A stretch of DNA of 64,000 nucleotides from ZC4RG17 sp036380875 (GCA_036380875.1 DASVDX010000054.1:35635-99634); one strand, 5' to 3'. Positions 1-8,039 are shown, counted from the first letter of the stretch. Numbers and translations are program-made. Notes: a model not told the origin generated them from the sequence alone.

Positions 1-777
1 CAGGCGGTAGTGCTGGGCGTCGAGCAGGGCGTCGGCCACATCGGGGTCGTGGTTGGCCTCCTCGACGGACGCATCGACGGCGGCCCCGATGTCGGGACCG
101 GAGACGACCTCGCGGAGCTGGCGCGTCAGCAATTGGTGGTCGGCGTGGCGTCGCTCTCGGCTTTCCGTGTCAGAAGAAAGGGAGCACAGGGCGCGGGAGA
201 GGAATGCGAGCTCATCCGACCCCGCTCGGGTGGCGGCCGACTCGAGAATCATCGCCACGGAGGCCGGCGACGCCGGAAACCGGTGATCGTGGTAGGCGAC
301 GACGAACGTTCCCTGGTCGTGGACGAAGCGGATGGCTCCCGCCTCCAGCTCACGACCGTAGTGGTCGCCGAGGACGGGCAGCAGCACCTTGGCCTCGGCG
401 ACTTCCCAGTCCACGTCGAAGTAGTCGGCGTAACGGGAAGCGCGTCCGTGGCAGAGGACGTCCCACAGCCAGCGGTTGGAGGGGAGGCTCACTGCCATGT
501 GGTTGGGGACGAGGTCGACGACCACCCCGAGGCCGGACTCGGCCGCCGCCGAGAACAGCCTTCTCCTGCCCTCCTCCCCACCGAGACGGTCGTCTACCCG
601 GTTCGGGTCGACCACGGAGTAGCCGTGGGTGGAATCGGGGGCAGCCAGCGCGATGGGCGAGCAGTAGACATGCGAGATGCCCAGGTCGGCGAGGTAGTCG
701 GTGAGCTCCGCGGCGTCGAACAGGTCGAGGTCGGGACCGAACTGCAGCCGATAGGTGGCGACAGGCGTCTGCTTCAG
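1..777 (-). CDS. treY: maltooligosyl trehalose synthase TreY, N-terminal part
   Basis: Intramolecular transglucosylase (GH13) that converts the reducing end of maltooligosaccharides to a trehalosyl unit; TreZ then releases trehalose. The visible 259 residues begin QTPVATYRLQFGPDLDLFD, followed by LADLGISHVYCSPIALAAP, the GSTHGY-like DSTHGYSVVDPNR and the GH13 region I sequence VVVDLVPNHMAV, all typical of TreY. The catalytic core and C-terminus lie beyond the left edge. No ATG, GTG or TTG precedes the conserved start in frame. The best start is a CTG at 777-775 that shares bases with the glgB stop (CTGA) and has a GGGGAG tract about 8 bases upstream, so it is probably translated by coupling to glgB. 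Family call is firm; the start is inferred. Confidence 0.9.
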   Translation of the reverse strand, partial: MKQTPVATYRLQFGPDLDLFDAAELTDYLADLGISHVYCSPIALAAPDSTHGYSVVDPNRVDDRLGGEEGRRRLFSAAAESGLGVVVDLVPNHMAVSLPSNRWLWDVLCHGRASRYADYFDVDWEVAEAKVLLPVLGDHYGRELEAGAIRFVHDQGTFVVAYHDHRFPASPASVAMILESAATRAGSDELAFLSRALCSLSSDTESRERRHADHQLLTRQLREVVSGPDIGAAVDASVEEANHDPDVADALLDAQHYRL

Positions 778-2687
778 GCCCCGTCTCCCCGGCGATGCTT
801 GAAGATCACGGCGCCCAGGGGCGGGATCACGATGTCGATGCTGTGCGGGCGGCCGTGGTGAGGAACCGGTAGCGGCCCGGTCTCCACGCCTCCGAGGTTG
901 CCATGGCCTGTCCCGCCGTAGATGCGGGCGTCGGTGTTGAGCACCTCTTCCCAGCGCCCCGGTTCGGGCACCCCCACTCGATAGGCGTGGCGTGGCTCAG
1001 GAGTGAAGTTGCAGGCCACGAGAAGAGTGTCACCATCCGACGACCTGCGCAGATAGGTGAGAACGCTGTGGGCGTTGTCGTTGGCGTCGACCCACTCGAA
1101 TCCGGCCGGGTCGGTGTCGAGCTCGTGCATGGCCCGCTCGTCCCGGTAGAGGCGGTTGAGGTCGGCAACCAGTCGTTGGACCCCGCGGTGGGTATCGGCG
1201 TCGAGGAGGTGCCAGTCGAGGCTGGTGTCGTGGTTCCACTCGGACCACTGGGCGAATTCGTTTCCCATGAACAAGAGCTTCTTGCCCGGCTGGGTCCACA
1301 TGTATGCGTAGAGGAGCCGGAGACCGGCGAACTGCTGCCACTGGTCCCCCGGCATCTTGCGGATCATCGACCCCTTGCCGTGAACCACCTCGTCGTGGGA
1401 AAGCGGCAGCATGAAGTTCTCGGTGAAGGCGTAGACCATTCGGAACGTCAGCTCGTTGTGGTGGTAGACCCGAAACAGGGGATCGCGGGAGAAATAGAGG
1501 AGGGTGTCGTGCATCCACCCCATGTCCCATTTCATCCCGAACCCGAGGCCCCCCAGATAGATGGGACGTGACACCATCGGCCATGCGGTCGACTCCTCGG
1601 CGATGGTCTGGATGTCGGGGTACTCGCCGTAGGCGGTTTCGTTGAGCCGCCGGAGGAAGTCGATCGCCTCCAGGTTCTCCCGCCCGCCGAAGCGGTTGGG
1701 GATCCACTCGCCGTCCTTGCGGGAGTAGTCGAGGTAGAGCATCGAAGCCACTGCGTCGACCCGCAGTCCGTCGACGTGGTAGCGGTCCAGCCAGAACAGG
1801 GCCGACGAGATGAGGAAGGCGGGCACCTCGGCGCGCCCGTAGTTGAAGATGAACGACTTCCAGTCGGGATGGAAACCCTGGCGGGGGTCGGCGTGCTCGA
1901 ACAGGTGGGTGCCGTCGAAGTACGCCAACCCGTGCTCGTCGGTGGGGAAATGCGACGGCACCCAGTCGAGTATCACGCCGATGCCCGCCTGGTGCAGGGT
2001 GTCGATCAGGTACATGAAGTCCTGGGGTGTGCCGTAGCGGCTGGTCGGGGCGAAGTAGCCGGTCGTCTGATAGCCCCAAGACCCGTAGAACGGGTGCTCC
2101 ATGACCGGCAGGAACTCGACGTGGGTGAAGCCGAGCGATGAGACGTACTCGGCCAACTGGGGGGCCAACTCCCGGTAGGTGAGGAACCGGTGTGGATCGG
2201 AGGAGTCCCGCCGCCACGAGCCGAGATGGACCTCGTACACGCTGATGGGGTCGGTGAGCCGATTGCGGGTTCCCCGGGTCCGCATCCACTCCTCGTCGTC
2301 CCATTCGTAGGACATGTCCCACACCTTGGAGGCGGTCCGGGGCGGGGTCTCGTGGTGGAAGGCGAAGGGATCCGCCTTGTCGACCTGGTACGACCCGTTG
2401 GTGACCCGGTACTTGTAGGAGTGGGTGGCCCGAGCGTCGGGGACGAACCCCGCCCACACCCCGGAAGAGCCCACGGGCCGGAGAGGGTCGGCGCCCGGGT
2501 CCCAGCCGTTCCAGTCTCCGATGACCGAGACCGAGTCGGCGTTGGGGGCCCACACCGCGAAATAGGCTCCCTCACGGCCCGGGGCGAGTTGGGCGCCCAT
2601 CTTCTCGTACAGACGGAAGTGGGACCCCTCGTTCCACAGATAGATGTCGTGGTCGGTGAGCAGCGTGAACTCGGCGGTGGGGTCCAT
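774..2687 (-). CDS. glgB: 1,4-alpha-glucan branching enzyme GlgB
   Basis: Cytoplasmic GH13 enzyme that makes alpha-1,6 branches in glycogen. The 637-residue protein has a CBM48 domain (about 20-115, with YFAVWAPNADSVSVIGDWNGW), a GH13 barrel with nucleophile region DGLRVDAVASM, acid/base region TIAEESTAWP and LSHDEVVHGKGSM, and a C-terminal beta domain. It lacks the extra N1 domain of E. coli GlgB (728 aa), as many short bacterial GlgBs do. ATG at 2687 starts MDPTAEFTLL; the frame stays open further upstream, but that part has no family similarity. No strong ribosome site is visible before the ATG. It is upstream of and overlaps treY, linking glycogen branching with trehalose synthesis from glycogen. 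Confidence 0.96.
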   Translation of the reverse strand: MDPTAEFTLLTDHDIYLWNEGSHFRLYEKMGAQLAPGREGAYFAVWAPNADSVSVIGDWNGWDPGADPLRPVGSSGVWAGFVPDARATHSYKYRVTNGSYQVDKADPFAFHHETPPRTASKVWDMSYEWDDEEWMRTRGTRNRLTDPISVYEVHLGSWRRDSSDPHRFLTYRELAPQLAEYVSSLGFTHVEFLPVMEHPFYGSWGYQTTGYFAPTSRYGTPQDFMYLIDTLHQAGIGVILDWVPSHFPTDEHGLAYFDGTHLFEHADPRQGFHPDWKSFIFNYGRAEVPAFLISSALFWLDRYHVDGLRVDAVASMLYLDYSRKDGEWIPNRFGGRENLEAIDFLRRLNETAYGEYPDIQTIAEESTAWPMVSRPIYLGGLGFGMKWDMGWMHDTLLYFSRDPLFRVYHHNELTFRMVYAFTENFMLPLSHDEVVHGKGSMIRKMPGDQWQQFAGLRLLYAYMWTQPGKKLLFMGNEFAQWSEWNHDTSLDWHLLDADTHRGVQRLVADLNRLYRDERAMHELDTDPAGFEWVDANDNAHSVLTYLRRSSDGDTLLVACNFTPEPRHAYRVGVPEPGRWEEVLNTDARIYGGTGHGNLGGVETGPLPVPHHGRPHSIDIVIPPLGAVIFKHRRGDGA

Positions 2688-2731
2688 CGGGCCGATGCTA
2701 TGCGACCCCCTGGAGCTTTGGCCGGGTGCGA

Positions 2732-3361
2732 TCAGGCGGCTTCCCGACCCGCGGGGAGCTCGACCTGCAGGCGGGGCAGGAAGAACTGCACGATCGGGCC
2801 GACGAAGAGAGCGAAGGCCACGGTGCCGATCCCGAACGTGCCGCCCAAGAGCCACCCGATCACCAGCACGGACACTTCGAGCACCGTGCGGGTGAGGCGA
2901 ATCGACGGCCCGTACTTGGCGATCCCGGTCATCAGCCCATCGCGAGGCCCGGGCCCGAGTTGGGCGCCTATGTAGAGGCCGGAGGCGAAGCCGACGACGA
3001 GGATGCCTCCGGCGAGCATCACCGCTCGCCACAGGTAGGAGTCGGGTTCGGGGAGGGCCAGTGCCGCCAGGTCGAAGACGACGCCGATCACGACGGCGTT
3101 GAGGATCGTGCCGACTCCGAATCGCTCCTTCAAGGGGATCCACAGAGCCAGGACGGCGACGGAGACGATGATCGACCACGTGCCGATGGTCAGGCCGAAT
3201 TGCTTGGCGAGGCCCTGGTGCAGGACGTCCCACGGCGGGACCCCGAGCCCGGCGTTGAGCATCATCGCCAGCCCGGTGCCGAACAGGACCAGCCCCACCA
3301 TGAGGTTGGCGAGGCGCCGAGCGAAGAGGGGGCCGCGGGCGGTGATGATCAGACTCGTCAT
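2732..3361 (-). CDS. YczE/YitT-like integral membrane protein
   Basis: A 209-residue polytopic membrane protein with about five to six hydrophobic segments (around residues 15-35, 48-68, 75-95, 105-125, 150-175). Features match the YczE/YyaS/YitT-type family of unknown function: GTGLAMMLNAGLGVPPWDVLHQG near the N-terminus and YIGAQLGPGPRDGLMTGI in the middle. I start it at ATG 3361 (MTSLIITARG); a TTG 20 codons upstream would add residues unlike the family. It lies 44 bases upstream of glgB on the same strand and 67 bases downstream of the HxlR gene. No transported substrate can be inferred. Confidence 0.8.
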   Translation of the reverse strand: MTSLIITARGPLFARRLANLMVGLVLFGTGLAMMLNAGLGVPPWDVLHQGLAKQFGLTIGTWSIIVSVAVLALWIPLKERFGVGTILNAVVIGVVFDLAALALPEPDSYLWRAVMLAGGILVVGFASGLYIGAQLGPGPRDGLMTGIAKYGPSIRLTRTVLEVSVLVIGWLLGGTFGIGTVAFALFVGPIVQFFLPRLQVELPAGREAA

Positions 3362-3428
3362 GTGGTGTACAAGCGCAGGTGGACCGCATGCATTCCACCG
3401 CGTTTCCGCCGCAAAGCGCAATTCGATA

Positions 3429-3896
3429 TCAGGAGGGGGTGGCTTCGGGGGCCGGCACCTTCGGCTCGAGACGCACGTTCCGGCGGGTCAGACGCTCGCC
3501 GCAGTGGCTGCAATGGACCTCGGCTTGGCCCTCGTGACCGCAGTCGACGTGGATGGCACGGAACCGGTCGGCTGCCTCCCCTGGCAGCCACCGTTCGCCG
3601 TATGAGTAGAGCGCCATCATCACATCGAAGAGATCCTTCCCCATCTCCGTGAGGCGGTACTCGTATCGCGGTGGCCGCTCCTGATAGGGCACTGCCTCCA
3701 TGAGGCCCATCGCCACCAGACGGTCGAGGCGGTCGGTCAATGTGTTACGGGCAATGCCCAGGCTCTCGACGAAGGCGTCGAAGCGGCGGATGCCCAGGAA
3801 GGCGTCGCGGAGGATCAGCACCGACCAAGCGTCCCCGAGCAACTCGACCGTGTTGGCGACCGAGCACTGGAGGTGGGCGAAGGACTTGCGGGCCAT
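3429..3896 (-). CDS. HxlR-family winged-helix transcriptional regulator
   Basis: A 155-residue regulator. The HxlR signature is clear: CSVANTVELLGDAWSVLILRD at the N-terminus, then a winged helix (FDAFVESLGIARNTLTDRLDRLVAMGL) and the wing YQERPPRYEYRLTEMG. The C-terminal tail carries two CxxC-like elements (DCGHEG and CSHCGERL), suggesting a small metal site or redox switch. ATG 3896 gives the canonical MARKSFAHLQCS start. It is transcribed away from the 37-aa ORF and hydrolase across a 92-base gap holding two TGAGTT-type inverted repeats, so it likely represses itself and that operon. DNA binding is known for the family; the target assignment is inferred. Confidence 0.92.
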   Translation of the reverse strand: MARKSFAHLQCSVANTVELLGDAWSVLILRDAFLGIRRFDAFVESLGIARNTLTDRLDRLVAMGLMEAVPYQERPPRYEYRLTEMGKDLFDVMMALYSYGERWLPGEAADRFRAIHVDCGHEGQAEVHCSHCGERLTRRNVRLEPKVPAPEATPS

Positions 3897-3907
3897 GACC
3901 ACAGCGT

Positions 3908-3932
3908 AGTGAGTTTTGGGTTGCAACTCACT
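3908..3932. promoter_or_regulatory. inverted repeat, probable HxlR operator 1
   Basis: AGTGAGTT (3908-3915) is the exact reverse complement of AACTCACT (3925-3932), with 9 bases between. It lies 12 bases before the hxlR-type gene start and covers the -35 hexamer (3921-3926) of the forward promoter. Confidence 0.6.
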
Positions 3933-3949
3933 TCCCCATTCGGTATGGT
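3921..3949 (+). promoter_or_regulatory. probable sigma70-type promoter for 37-aa ORF/hydrolase
   Basis: TTGCAA (3921-3926), a 17-base spacer and TATGGT (3944-3949). The -35 falls in operator 1 and operator 2 begins 2 bases after the -10, an arrangement that suits repression. Confidence 0.5.
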
Positions 3950-3950
3950 C

Positions 3951-3971
3951 TGAGTTGCAACTTGCAACTCA
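3951..3971. promoter_or_regulatory. perfect 21-base palindrome, probable HxlR operator 2
   Basis: TGAGTTGCAA (3951-3960), one central C, TTGCAACTCA (3962-3971): a perfect 10-base-arm palindrome. It shares the core (T)TGCAACTCA with operator 1 and would cover the start of the forward transcript. Confidence 0.7.
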
Positions 3972-3988
3972 CTGTGGGAAGGAGCCCG

Positions 3989-4102
3989 ATGTATCGCTTT
4001 CGACGATGGCGCCGCCGCCTCGTGGCGAAGACACTGCGCATGCCCGGCCCACTGTTCTCGTTGGACTACGACGAGCTCCGGCCGGAGCTCGGACGGCTGT
4101 GA
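3989..4102 (+). CDS. 37-residue small basic protein, function unknown
   Basis: ATG at 3989 follows an excellent ribosome site (GGAAGGAG, 3978-3985). The product is short and Arg-rich at its N-terminus (MYRFRRWRRRLVAKTLRM), then GPLFSLDYDELRPELGRL. Its TGA stop overlaps the GTG start of the hydrolase (GTGA at 4099-4102), a typical translational coupling arrangement. It is either a real small protein or a leader ORF that loads ribosomes for the hydrolase. I do not recognise a family. It is the first ORF behind the operator-flanked promoter. Confidence 0.55.
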   Translation: MYRFRRWRRRLVAKTLRMPGPLFSLDYDELRPELGRL

Positions 4103-4930
4103 ACATCCCTCTGTATATCCGACTGCTCCCAGCCGCCGCCTTCCGCGCCTGGTTCACCCCTCCGCCCCGCACGCCCCGGTTGGAGGCAGCCGAGGGTGTC
4201 GAGCGCTCCGAGATCGAGACCGAGCGGGGGACCATCACTGCCCTGGACGTGGGGGAGGGCCCGGTGGTGCTGGCGCTCCACGGCTGGGGCGGCATCGCCG
4301 ACCAGATGGCTCCGATCGGCCGTCGCCTCGCCGGGGACGGATATCGGGTGATCGCCCCCGACTTGCCGGGCCGGGCCGGGTCCGAGCCGACCGATCTCTT
4401 CGAATTCGTCGCCACGGTGCGAGCCCTGGTGCAAGAAACCGGCCGGCCGGCCCTACGGGCTCGTCGCCCATTCTTTCGCCGCCCTGTCGTTGCGCTTGCT
4501 CGGCGACCTCGACGGCGCAAACCCGCCGCCCGCGGCGATGGTGGCGCCGGCGCTCAGTGTCGTCGACAGCCTGGCGACGTTCTCGCGTCGCCTGCGGCTG
4601 GCGCCGTGGACGGAAGCCGGCCTGAGGCGACGGCTGCAGGAATGGAATCCGGCCGTGTTCGAGCAGTTGGCCGGGCCGCACCCCGAGCAACTCGGCGAGG
4701 CGGAGGTGCTTATCGTCCACGATCCAGCGGACAACCAAACGCCGTTCTCCACCGCGGCCACACTCACCGCCCTTCGTCCCCGCACCCGCCTCGTCCCGGT
4801 CGAAGGAGGCGGACACAATGGCATCCTGGCTCATCCCGAGACATTGGACGCGGTTTCGGCCTTCTTCGCTCGGGTCGGCTCGAAGGCGGTCAGGGGTGAC
4901 GGGAGAGCCAATCGAGCAGCAGCCGGTTGA
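4099..4930 (+). pseudogene. alpha/beta hydrolase interrupted by a one-base frameshift
   Basis: The first frame (GTG 4099) encodes VNIPLYIRLLPAAAFRAWFT, then the hydrolase core VVLALHGWGGIADQMAPIGRRLAGDGYRVIAPDLPG and reads to about 4453. From there the fold continues in the +1 frame as YGLVAHSFAALSLRLL (nucleophile elbow, Ser in AHSFA), LIVHDPADNQTPF (acid Asp loop) and GGGHNGIL (catalytic His), ending at TGA 4928-4930. GGCCGGCCGGCCC (4441-4453) has 13 bases where 12 restore the frame, giving an intact protein of about 276 aa. This is a recent mutation or a consensus error. The last 41 bases overlap the opposite-strand hydrolase tail to tail. Confidence 0.8.
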
Positions 4931-5738
4931 GCTCGTCGGGGGCGTCGAGGGGGATCCAGTGGGAAGCGCCCTCGATGCGGTGGTACTCCCACTCGCCGGT
5001 GACGTGATCCGCTGACCCGGTCATCTGCTTTTCGACCAGGGCGACGTCGCCGTCGCTCCAAAGACCCATGACCGGAACGGTGCACGCCGTGGATCTATTC
5101 GGGTGCGACAGCAGTCGGCGGGGATGAGCGTTGGCACGGTACCAGTTGAGGGACGCCGTCAGCGCCCCCGGTTTCGACAGCGTCCCGATCCACCGTTCGG
5201 TCTCCGGATGGTTGCCGAGGAACCGGCGAAACATCGCCCAGTCGTCCCTCGAGAGGAACTCCTCGGCGATGCCTTCGAACTGGAAGAGGAGCATGTACCA
5301 GGAGGCCTTCAGCTGACGGAGGCCTCCGTTGGCGAAGGCGGCGGGATGCCCGACCGAAAGGGCCACCAGTGTGTGGACCCGCTCGGGATGACTGAGGGCC
5401 AGCGCCCATCCGACCGCTGCTCCCCAGTCGTGCCCCACGACATGAGCGCGTTCGGCGCCCACGTCGTCGAGGATGGCCATGGCATCTCCAGCACAGGCGC
5501 TCACTCGGCATGCGTCGACCTCGTCGGGCTTGTCCGACTCCCCGAACCCGCGCAGGTCTGGAGCGAGAACCCGATATCCCGCCTGGACCAGGGCGGGGAT
5601 CTGCTGGCGCCACAGATGAGCCGTGTCGGGCCAGCCGTGGAGCATCAAGACGACCGGCCCGTCCTTCGGTCCATGGTCGGTGACCAGGATCCGGAGATCC
5701 CCGACATCGAGCATGCGTGAGGAGGAATAGACGTCCAC
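4890..5738 (-). CDS. alpha/beta hydrolase, epoxide hydrolase/haloalkane dehalogenase-like
   Basis: A 282-residue cytosolic hydrolase. It shows the oxyanion motif HGWPD with LWRQQIPALVQAGYRVLAPDLRGFGESDKP, the nucleophile elbow VVGHDWGAAVGW (Asp nucleophile, as in epoxide hydrolases and haloalkane dehalogenases), a helical cap (about 135-205), and the catalytic His near GASHWIPLDAPDEL. An Asp nucleophile argues against a simple esterase. Substrate is unknown. ATG 5738 is the first in-frame start. It faces the frameshifted hydrolase and overlaps its 3' end, and is divergent from the small lipoprotein at 5796. Confidence 0.9.
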   Translation of the reverse strand: MDVYSSSRMLDVGDLRILVTDHGPKDGPVVLMLHGWPDTAHLWRQQIPALVQAGYRVLAPDLRGFGESDKPDEVDACRVSACAGDAMAILDDVGAERAHVVGHDWGAAVGWALALSHPERVHTLVALSVGHPAAFANGGLRQLKASWYMLLFQFEGIAEEFLSRDDWAMFRRFLGNHPETERWIGTLSKPGALTASLNWYRANAHPRRLLSHPNRSTACTVPVMGLWSDGDVALVEKQMTGSADHVTGEWEYHRIEGASHWIPLDAPDELNRLLLDWLSRHP

Positions 5739-5795
5739 ATTCGCAGGCTAGGGTCGGCACGGGAACCGCGGGGAGGCCTCAGGCGTCGGAGGAGT

Positions 5796-6131
5796 ATGAA
5801 GATGAAATGGATCTACTTGCTCGTGGTGGTCCTCGTCCTCGCGGCTTGTGGAGGAGGCGAGGCCACAGACGACACGGGCGATGTGGGCGACGGAGGGAAC
5901 GGGACGGTGTCTCTGCCCGGCGAACCTGTATGCATCGGCGAAGGCGACGAGGCCCCTGACTTCGTCGGCCTGACCGAAGAGGAAGCGATCGAACTGGCCG
6001 AAGAGCGCGGTCTGCAGGTCCGTGAGGTGGGCCGCGACGGGGAGTGCTTCCCCGTGACGATGGACCTGCGGGACGACCGGATCAACCTGGAGTTCATCGG
6101 CGATATCGTCGTCGGCGCCGCCATCTACTGA
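5796..6131 (+). CDS. small lipoprotein with I78-like (potato inhibitor I-like) domain
   Basis: A 111-residue protein with a lipoprotein signal (WIYLLVVVLVLAAC, lipobox LAAC, Cys18), a short Gly/Asp-rich spacer and a compact domain: PDFVGLTEEEAIELAEERG, VREVGRDGECFPVTMDLRDD, RINLEFIGDIVVGAAIY. The TmDlRpDRiNl-type block matches peptidase inhibitor family I78, so a cell-surface protease inhibitor is plausible; this is by motif recall. GGAGGAGT precedes ATG 5796 closely. A strong stem-loop follows the stop. Confidence 0.75.
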   Translation: MKMKWIYLLVVVLVLAACGGGEATDDTGDVGDGGNGTVSLPGEPVCIGEGDEAPDFVGLTEEEAIELAEERGLQVREVGRDGECFPVTMDLRDDRINLEFIGDIVVGAAIY

Positions 6132-6138
6132 ACGAGTA

Positions 6139-6164
6139 GATGCCCCGCCGAACGGCGGGGCATC
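6139..6164. terminator. stem-loop terminator between convergent genes
   Basis: GATGCCCCGCCG (6139-6150), AA loop, CGGCGGGGCATC (6153-6164): perfect 12-base arms, 8 bases after the lipoprotein stop and 32 bases before the end of the opposite-strand permease gene. There is no long T tract, so it may act in both directions. Confidence 0.75.
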
Positions 6165-6195
6165 CTCGTGCTCAGGTGGAAGGACCTTCAGGCTC

Positions 6196-6969
6196 TCAAA
6201 TCGAGCGCTGGTAGCTCCGAAAAGCGCTGGTCGCCAACGTGAACAACACGGTGCCGACCACGACCAGGAGACCCAGTCGGATCCCGATCACGCCCCAGTC
6301 CGGAGCCGCCGACAGCGCCTCACGTCCTGCCTCGAGGGCCCAGTTCACCGGGTTGAACTTCGCCGCCGTCTGGATCCAGTTCGGAGCCAGATCCAGGGGC
6401 ATGAACCCGGAGGCGAGGAACGTGAGCGGCAGGGCCACGAAGTTGGCCAGGCCGATCATCGTCTCCTCCTGCCGGGCAGTCAGCGCCACGGCATTGGAGA
6501 ATGCGGCGAAGGGGGCGGTCAAGAGGAGCGACGCCAGGATCAGCACCGTCACCCCGGCGATGCCGCCCTCGTAGTCGGCGCCGAGCAGGGTGCCGACCCC
6601 GAAGATCACTCCCGCCTGCACCAGCGAGGACACGGCGGCGTTGGCGATCGGGCCCGCGATGAGGGCTCCCCGCCAGACCGGTGTCACGAGGAACCGGTCC
6701 AAGGTGCCGCGTTTCATGTCCTCGAGGATGTTCATTCCGTTCCACACGGCGGTGAACAGGGCGCTCATCACCAGCACGCCGGGCGTGAGGAACGTGATGT
6801 ACGAGTCCGACCCGAACCCAGGGATGAGCGATGCCTTCTCGAACAGCGCACCGAAGATCAACAGGTAGATCAACGGCTGCAGCAGGGTGAAGGCGATGTA
6901 CCACGGCTGACGGGCGAGGGCCCGCAGATGGCGTCCGGTCATGTAGCCGGCATGGGCGATGGCTGTCAT
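6196..6969 (-). CDS. ABC-2 type transporter permease (DrrB-like)
   Basis: A 257-residue membrane subunit with six predicted spanning segments (about 20-40, 55-80, 105-135, 140-165, 170-190, 225-248). Family features include PWYIAFTLLQPLIYLLIFGALF, the mid-protein FMPLDLAPNWIQTAAKFNPVNWALEAGREAL block and an N-terminal amphipathic helix. It pairs with the ATPase immediately upstream (ATGA overlap at 6966-6969). DrrAB-type exporters pump hydrophobic drugs or lipids out of the cell; a TetR gene faces the pair. Substrate is inferred only at the class level. Confidence 0.92.
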   Translation of the reverse strand: MTAIAHAGYMTGRHLRALARQPWYIAFTLLQPLIYLLIFGALFEKASLIPGFGSDSYITFLTPGVLVMSALFTAVWNGMNILEDMKRGTLDRFLVTPVWRGALIAGPIANAAVSSLVQAGVIFGVGTLLGADYEGGIAGVTVLILASLLLTAPFAAFSNAVALTARQEETMIGLANFVALPLTFLASGFMPLDLAPNWIQTAAKFNPVNWALEAGREALSAAPDWGVIGIRLGLLVVVGTVLFTLATSAFRSYQRSI

Positions 6970-7934
6970 TTCTCTTCTCCTTCCTCCGCCGCGGCCAAGC
7001 TCCGGCCGGTGTGGCGGAAATAGACGTCGTCGAGTGAGGGACGGGAGACGGTCACCGACGCCACGGAGATTCCGGCCCCGTCCAGGGTGGTGAGGATGCG
7101 AGGCACGGCTTCCGCTCCGCCCCTCACCCGGGCTCGCACCGTCTTGCCGTCGACCTGGGTGCCGTTGGCGGTCACCTGGCTCAGGATGTCCCGGGCCCGG
7201 TCGGCCGCCTCGGGCTCGGCCAGTTCGATGTGGACGGCGTCACCCTCCAGGTCGGACTTGAGGGCCTCGGGGGCGCCCTCGGCCACCACCCGACCGCCTT
7301 CGACGATCGCCACCCGATCGGCGAGACGGTCAGCCTCGTCCATGTAGTGGGTGGTGAGGAGCACAGTGAGGCCGTCGTCGGTGACCAGACGGCGGATCAT
7401 CTCCCACATGTCGGCCCGCACCTCCGGGTCGAGACCGGTCGTCGGCTCGTCCAGGAACAGCACCTGCGGGCTGTGGATCATGCCGAGGGCGATGTCGAGC
7501 CGACGCTTCATGCCGCCCGAGTAGGTCTGGGCGGGGCGATCGGCCGCCTTCGTGAGGCGGAACCGCTCCAGCAACTCGTCGACCCGGCGCCGAAGCGTCT
7601 GGCCCCTCATCCCGTACACGCGGCCCTGGAGCGCCAGGTTCTCCCGTCCCGTGGCGACCGGGTCGACGCCCGAGCCCTGGGCGACGACGCCGATCCGCCT
7701 CCGCACATCGTCGGGAGAGGCGAGCACGTCGACACCCGCCACCTTGGCCTTCCCGGAGTCGGGACGGCTCAGCGTCGTGAGGATGCGGATGGTGGTGCTC
7801 TTGCCAGCACCGTTGGGCCCGAGCATCCCGAAGATCTCGCCCTTCTCGACGGAGAGCGAGAGACCGTCGAGGGCTTTCACGTCCCCGGGATAGGTCTTTC
7901 GCAGCTCCGTGGCCTGCACAGCCGTTGCTGTCAT
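6966..7934 (-). CDS. ABC transporter ATP-binding protein (DrrA-like)
   Basis: A 322-residue ATPase of the daunorubicin-resistance DrrA type. Walker A GPNGAGKST, signature YSGGMKRRLDIALGM, Walker B VLFLDEPTTGLDP, and the DrrA C-terminal extension (about 225-310), which ends SVTVSRPSLDDVYFRHTGRSL. ATG 7934 follows a perfect AAAGGAGG ribosome site. It energises the permease encoded downstream. Its promoter region contains the TetR-type palindrome. Confidence 0.95.
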   Translation of the reverse strand: MTATAVQATELRKTYPGDVKALDGLSLSVEKGEIFGMLGPNGAGKSTTIRILTTLSRPDSGKAKVAGVDVLASPDDVRRRIGVVAQGSGVDPVATGRENLALQGRVYGMRGQTLRRRVDELLERFRLTKAADRPAQTYSGGMKRRLDIALGMIHSPQVLFLDEPTTGLDPEVRADMWEMIRRLVTDDGLTVLLTTHYMDEADRLADRVAIVEGGRVVAEGAPEALKSDLEGDAVHIELAEPEAADRARDILSQVTANGTQVDGKTVRARVRGGAEAVPRILTTLDGAGISVASVTVSRPSLDDVYFRHTGRSLAAAEEGEEK

Positions 7935-7956
7935 GTCTTCCTCCTTTCGTAAACAG

Positions 7957-7970
7957 CGTTCGCGTGAACG
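7957..7970. promoter_or_regulatory. secondary inverted half-site pair upstream of the exporter genes
   Basis: CGTTC (7957-7961), GCGT, GAACG (7966-7970). It shares the GAAC/GTTC half-site with the main palindrome and touches it, suggesting an extra regulator contact. Confidence 0.4.
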
Positions 7971-7998
7971 AACACTGTTCGACTATCGAACAGTGTTC
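7970..7998. promoter_or_regulatory. TetR-type operator, 29-base palindrome
   Basis: GAACACTGTTCGA (7970-7982), CTA, TCGAACAGTGTTC (7986-7998): perfect 13-base arms. It sits between the divergent exporter operon and the TetR gene, and a TAACAT -10-like hexamer for the TetR gene starts next to it at 7999. Length and symmetry fit a TetR dimer pair. Confidence 0.82.
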
Positions 7999-8039
7999 TA
8001 ACATGGTACGGTGTTCGTTGTCAAGAGGTTCGGAGTGAG

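Noticed and set aside
10..861. Long forward open frame over the left end
   Set aside because: It is antisense to treY/glgB; translation lacks any domain, while the minus strand gives clear GH13 motifs.
3362..3421. 20-residue N-terminal extension of the YczE/YitT-like protein
   Set aside because: Starts at TTG without ribosome site and adds residues unlike the family; ATG 3361 begins the membrane protein.
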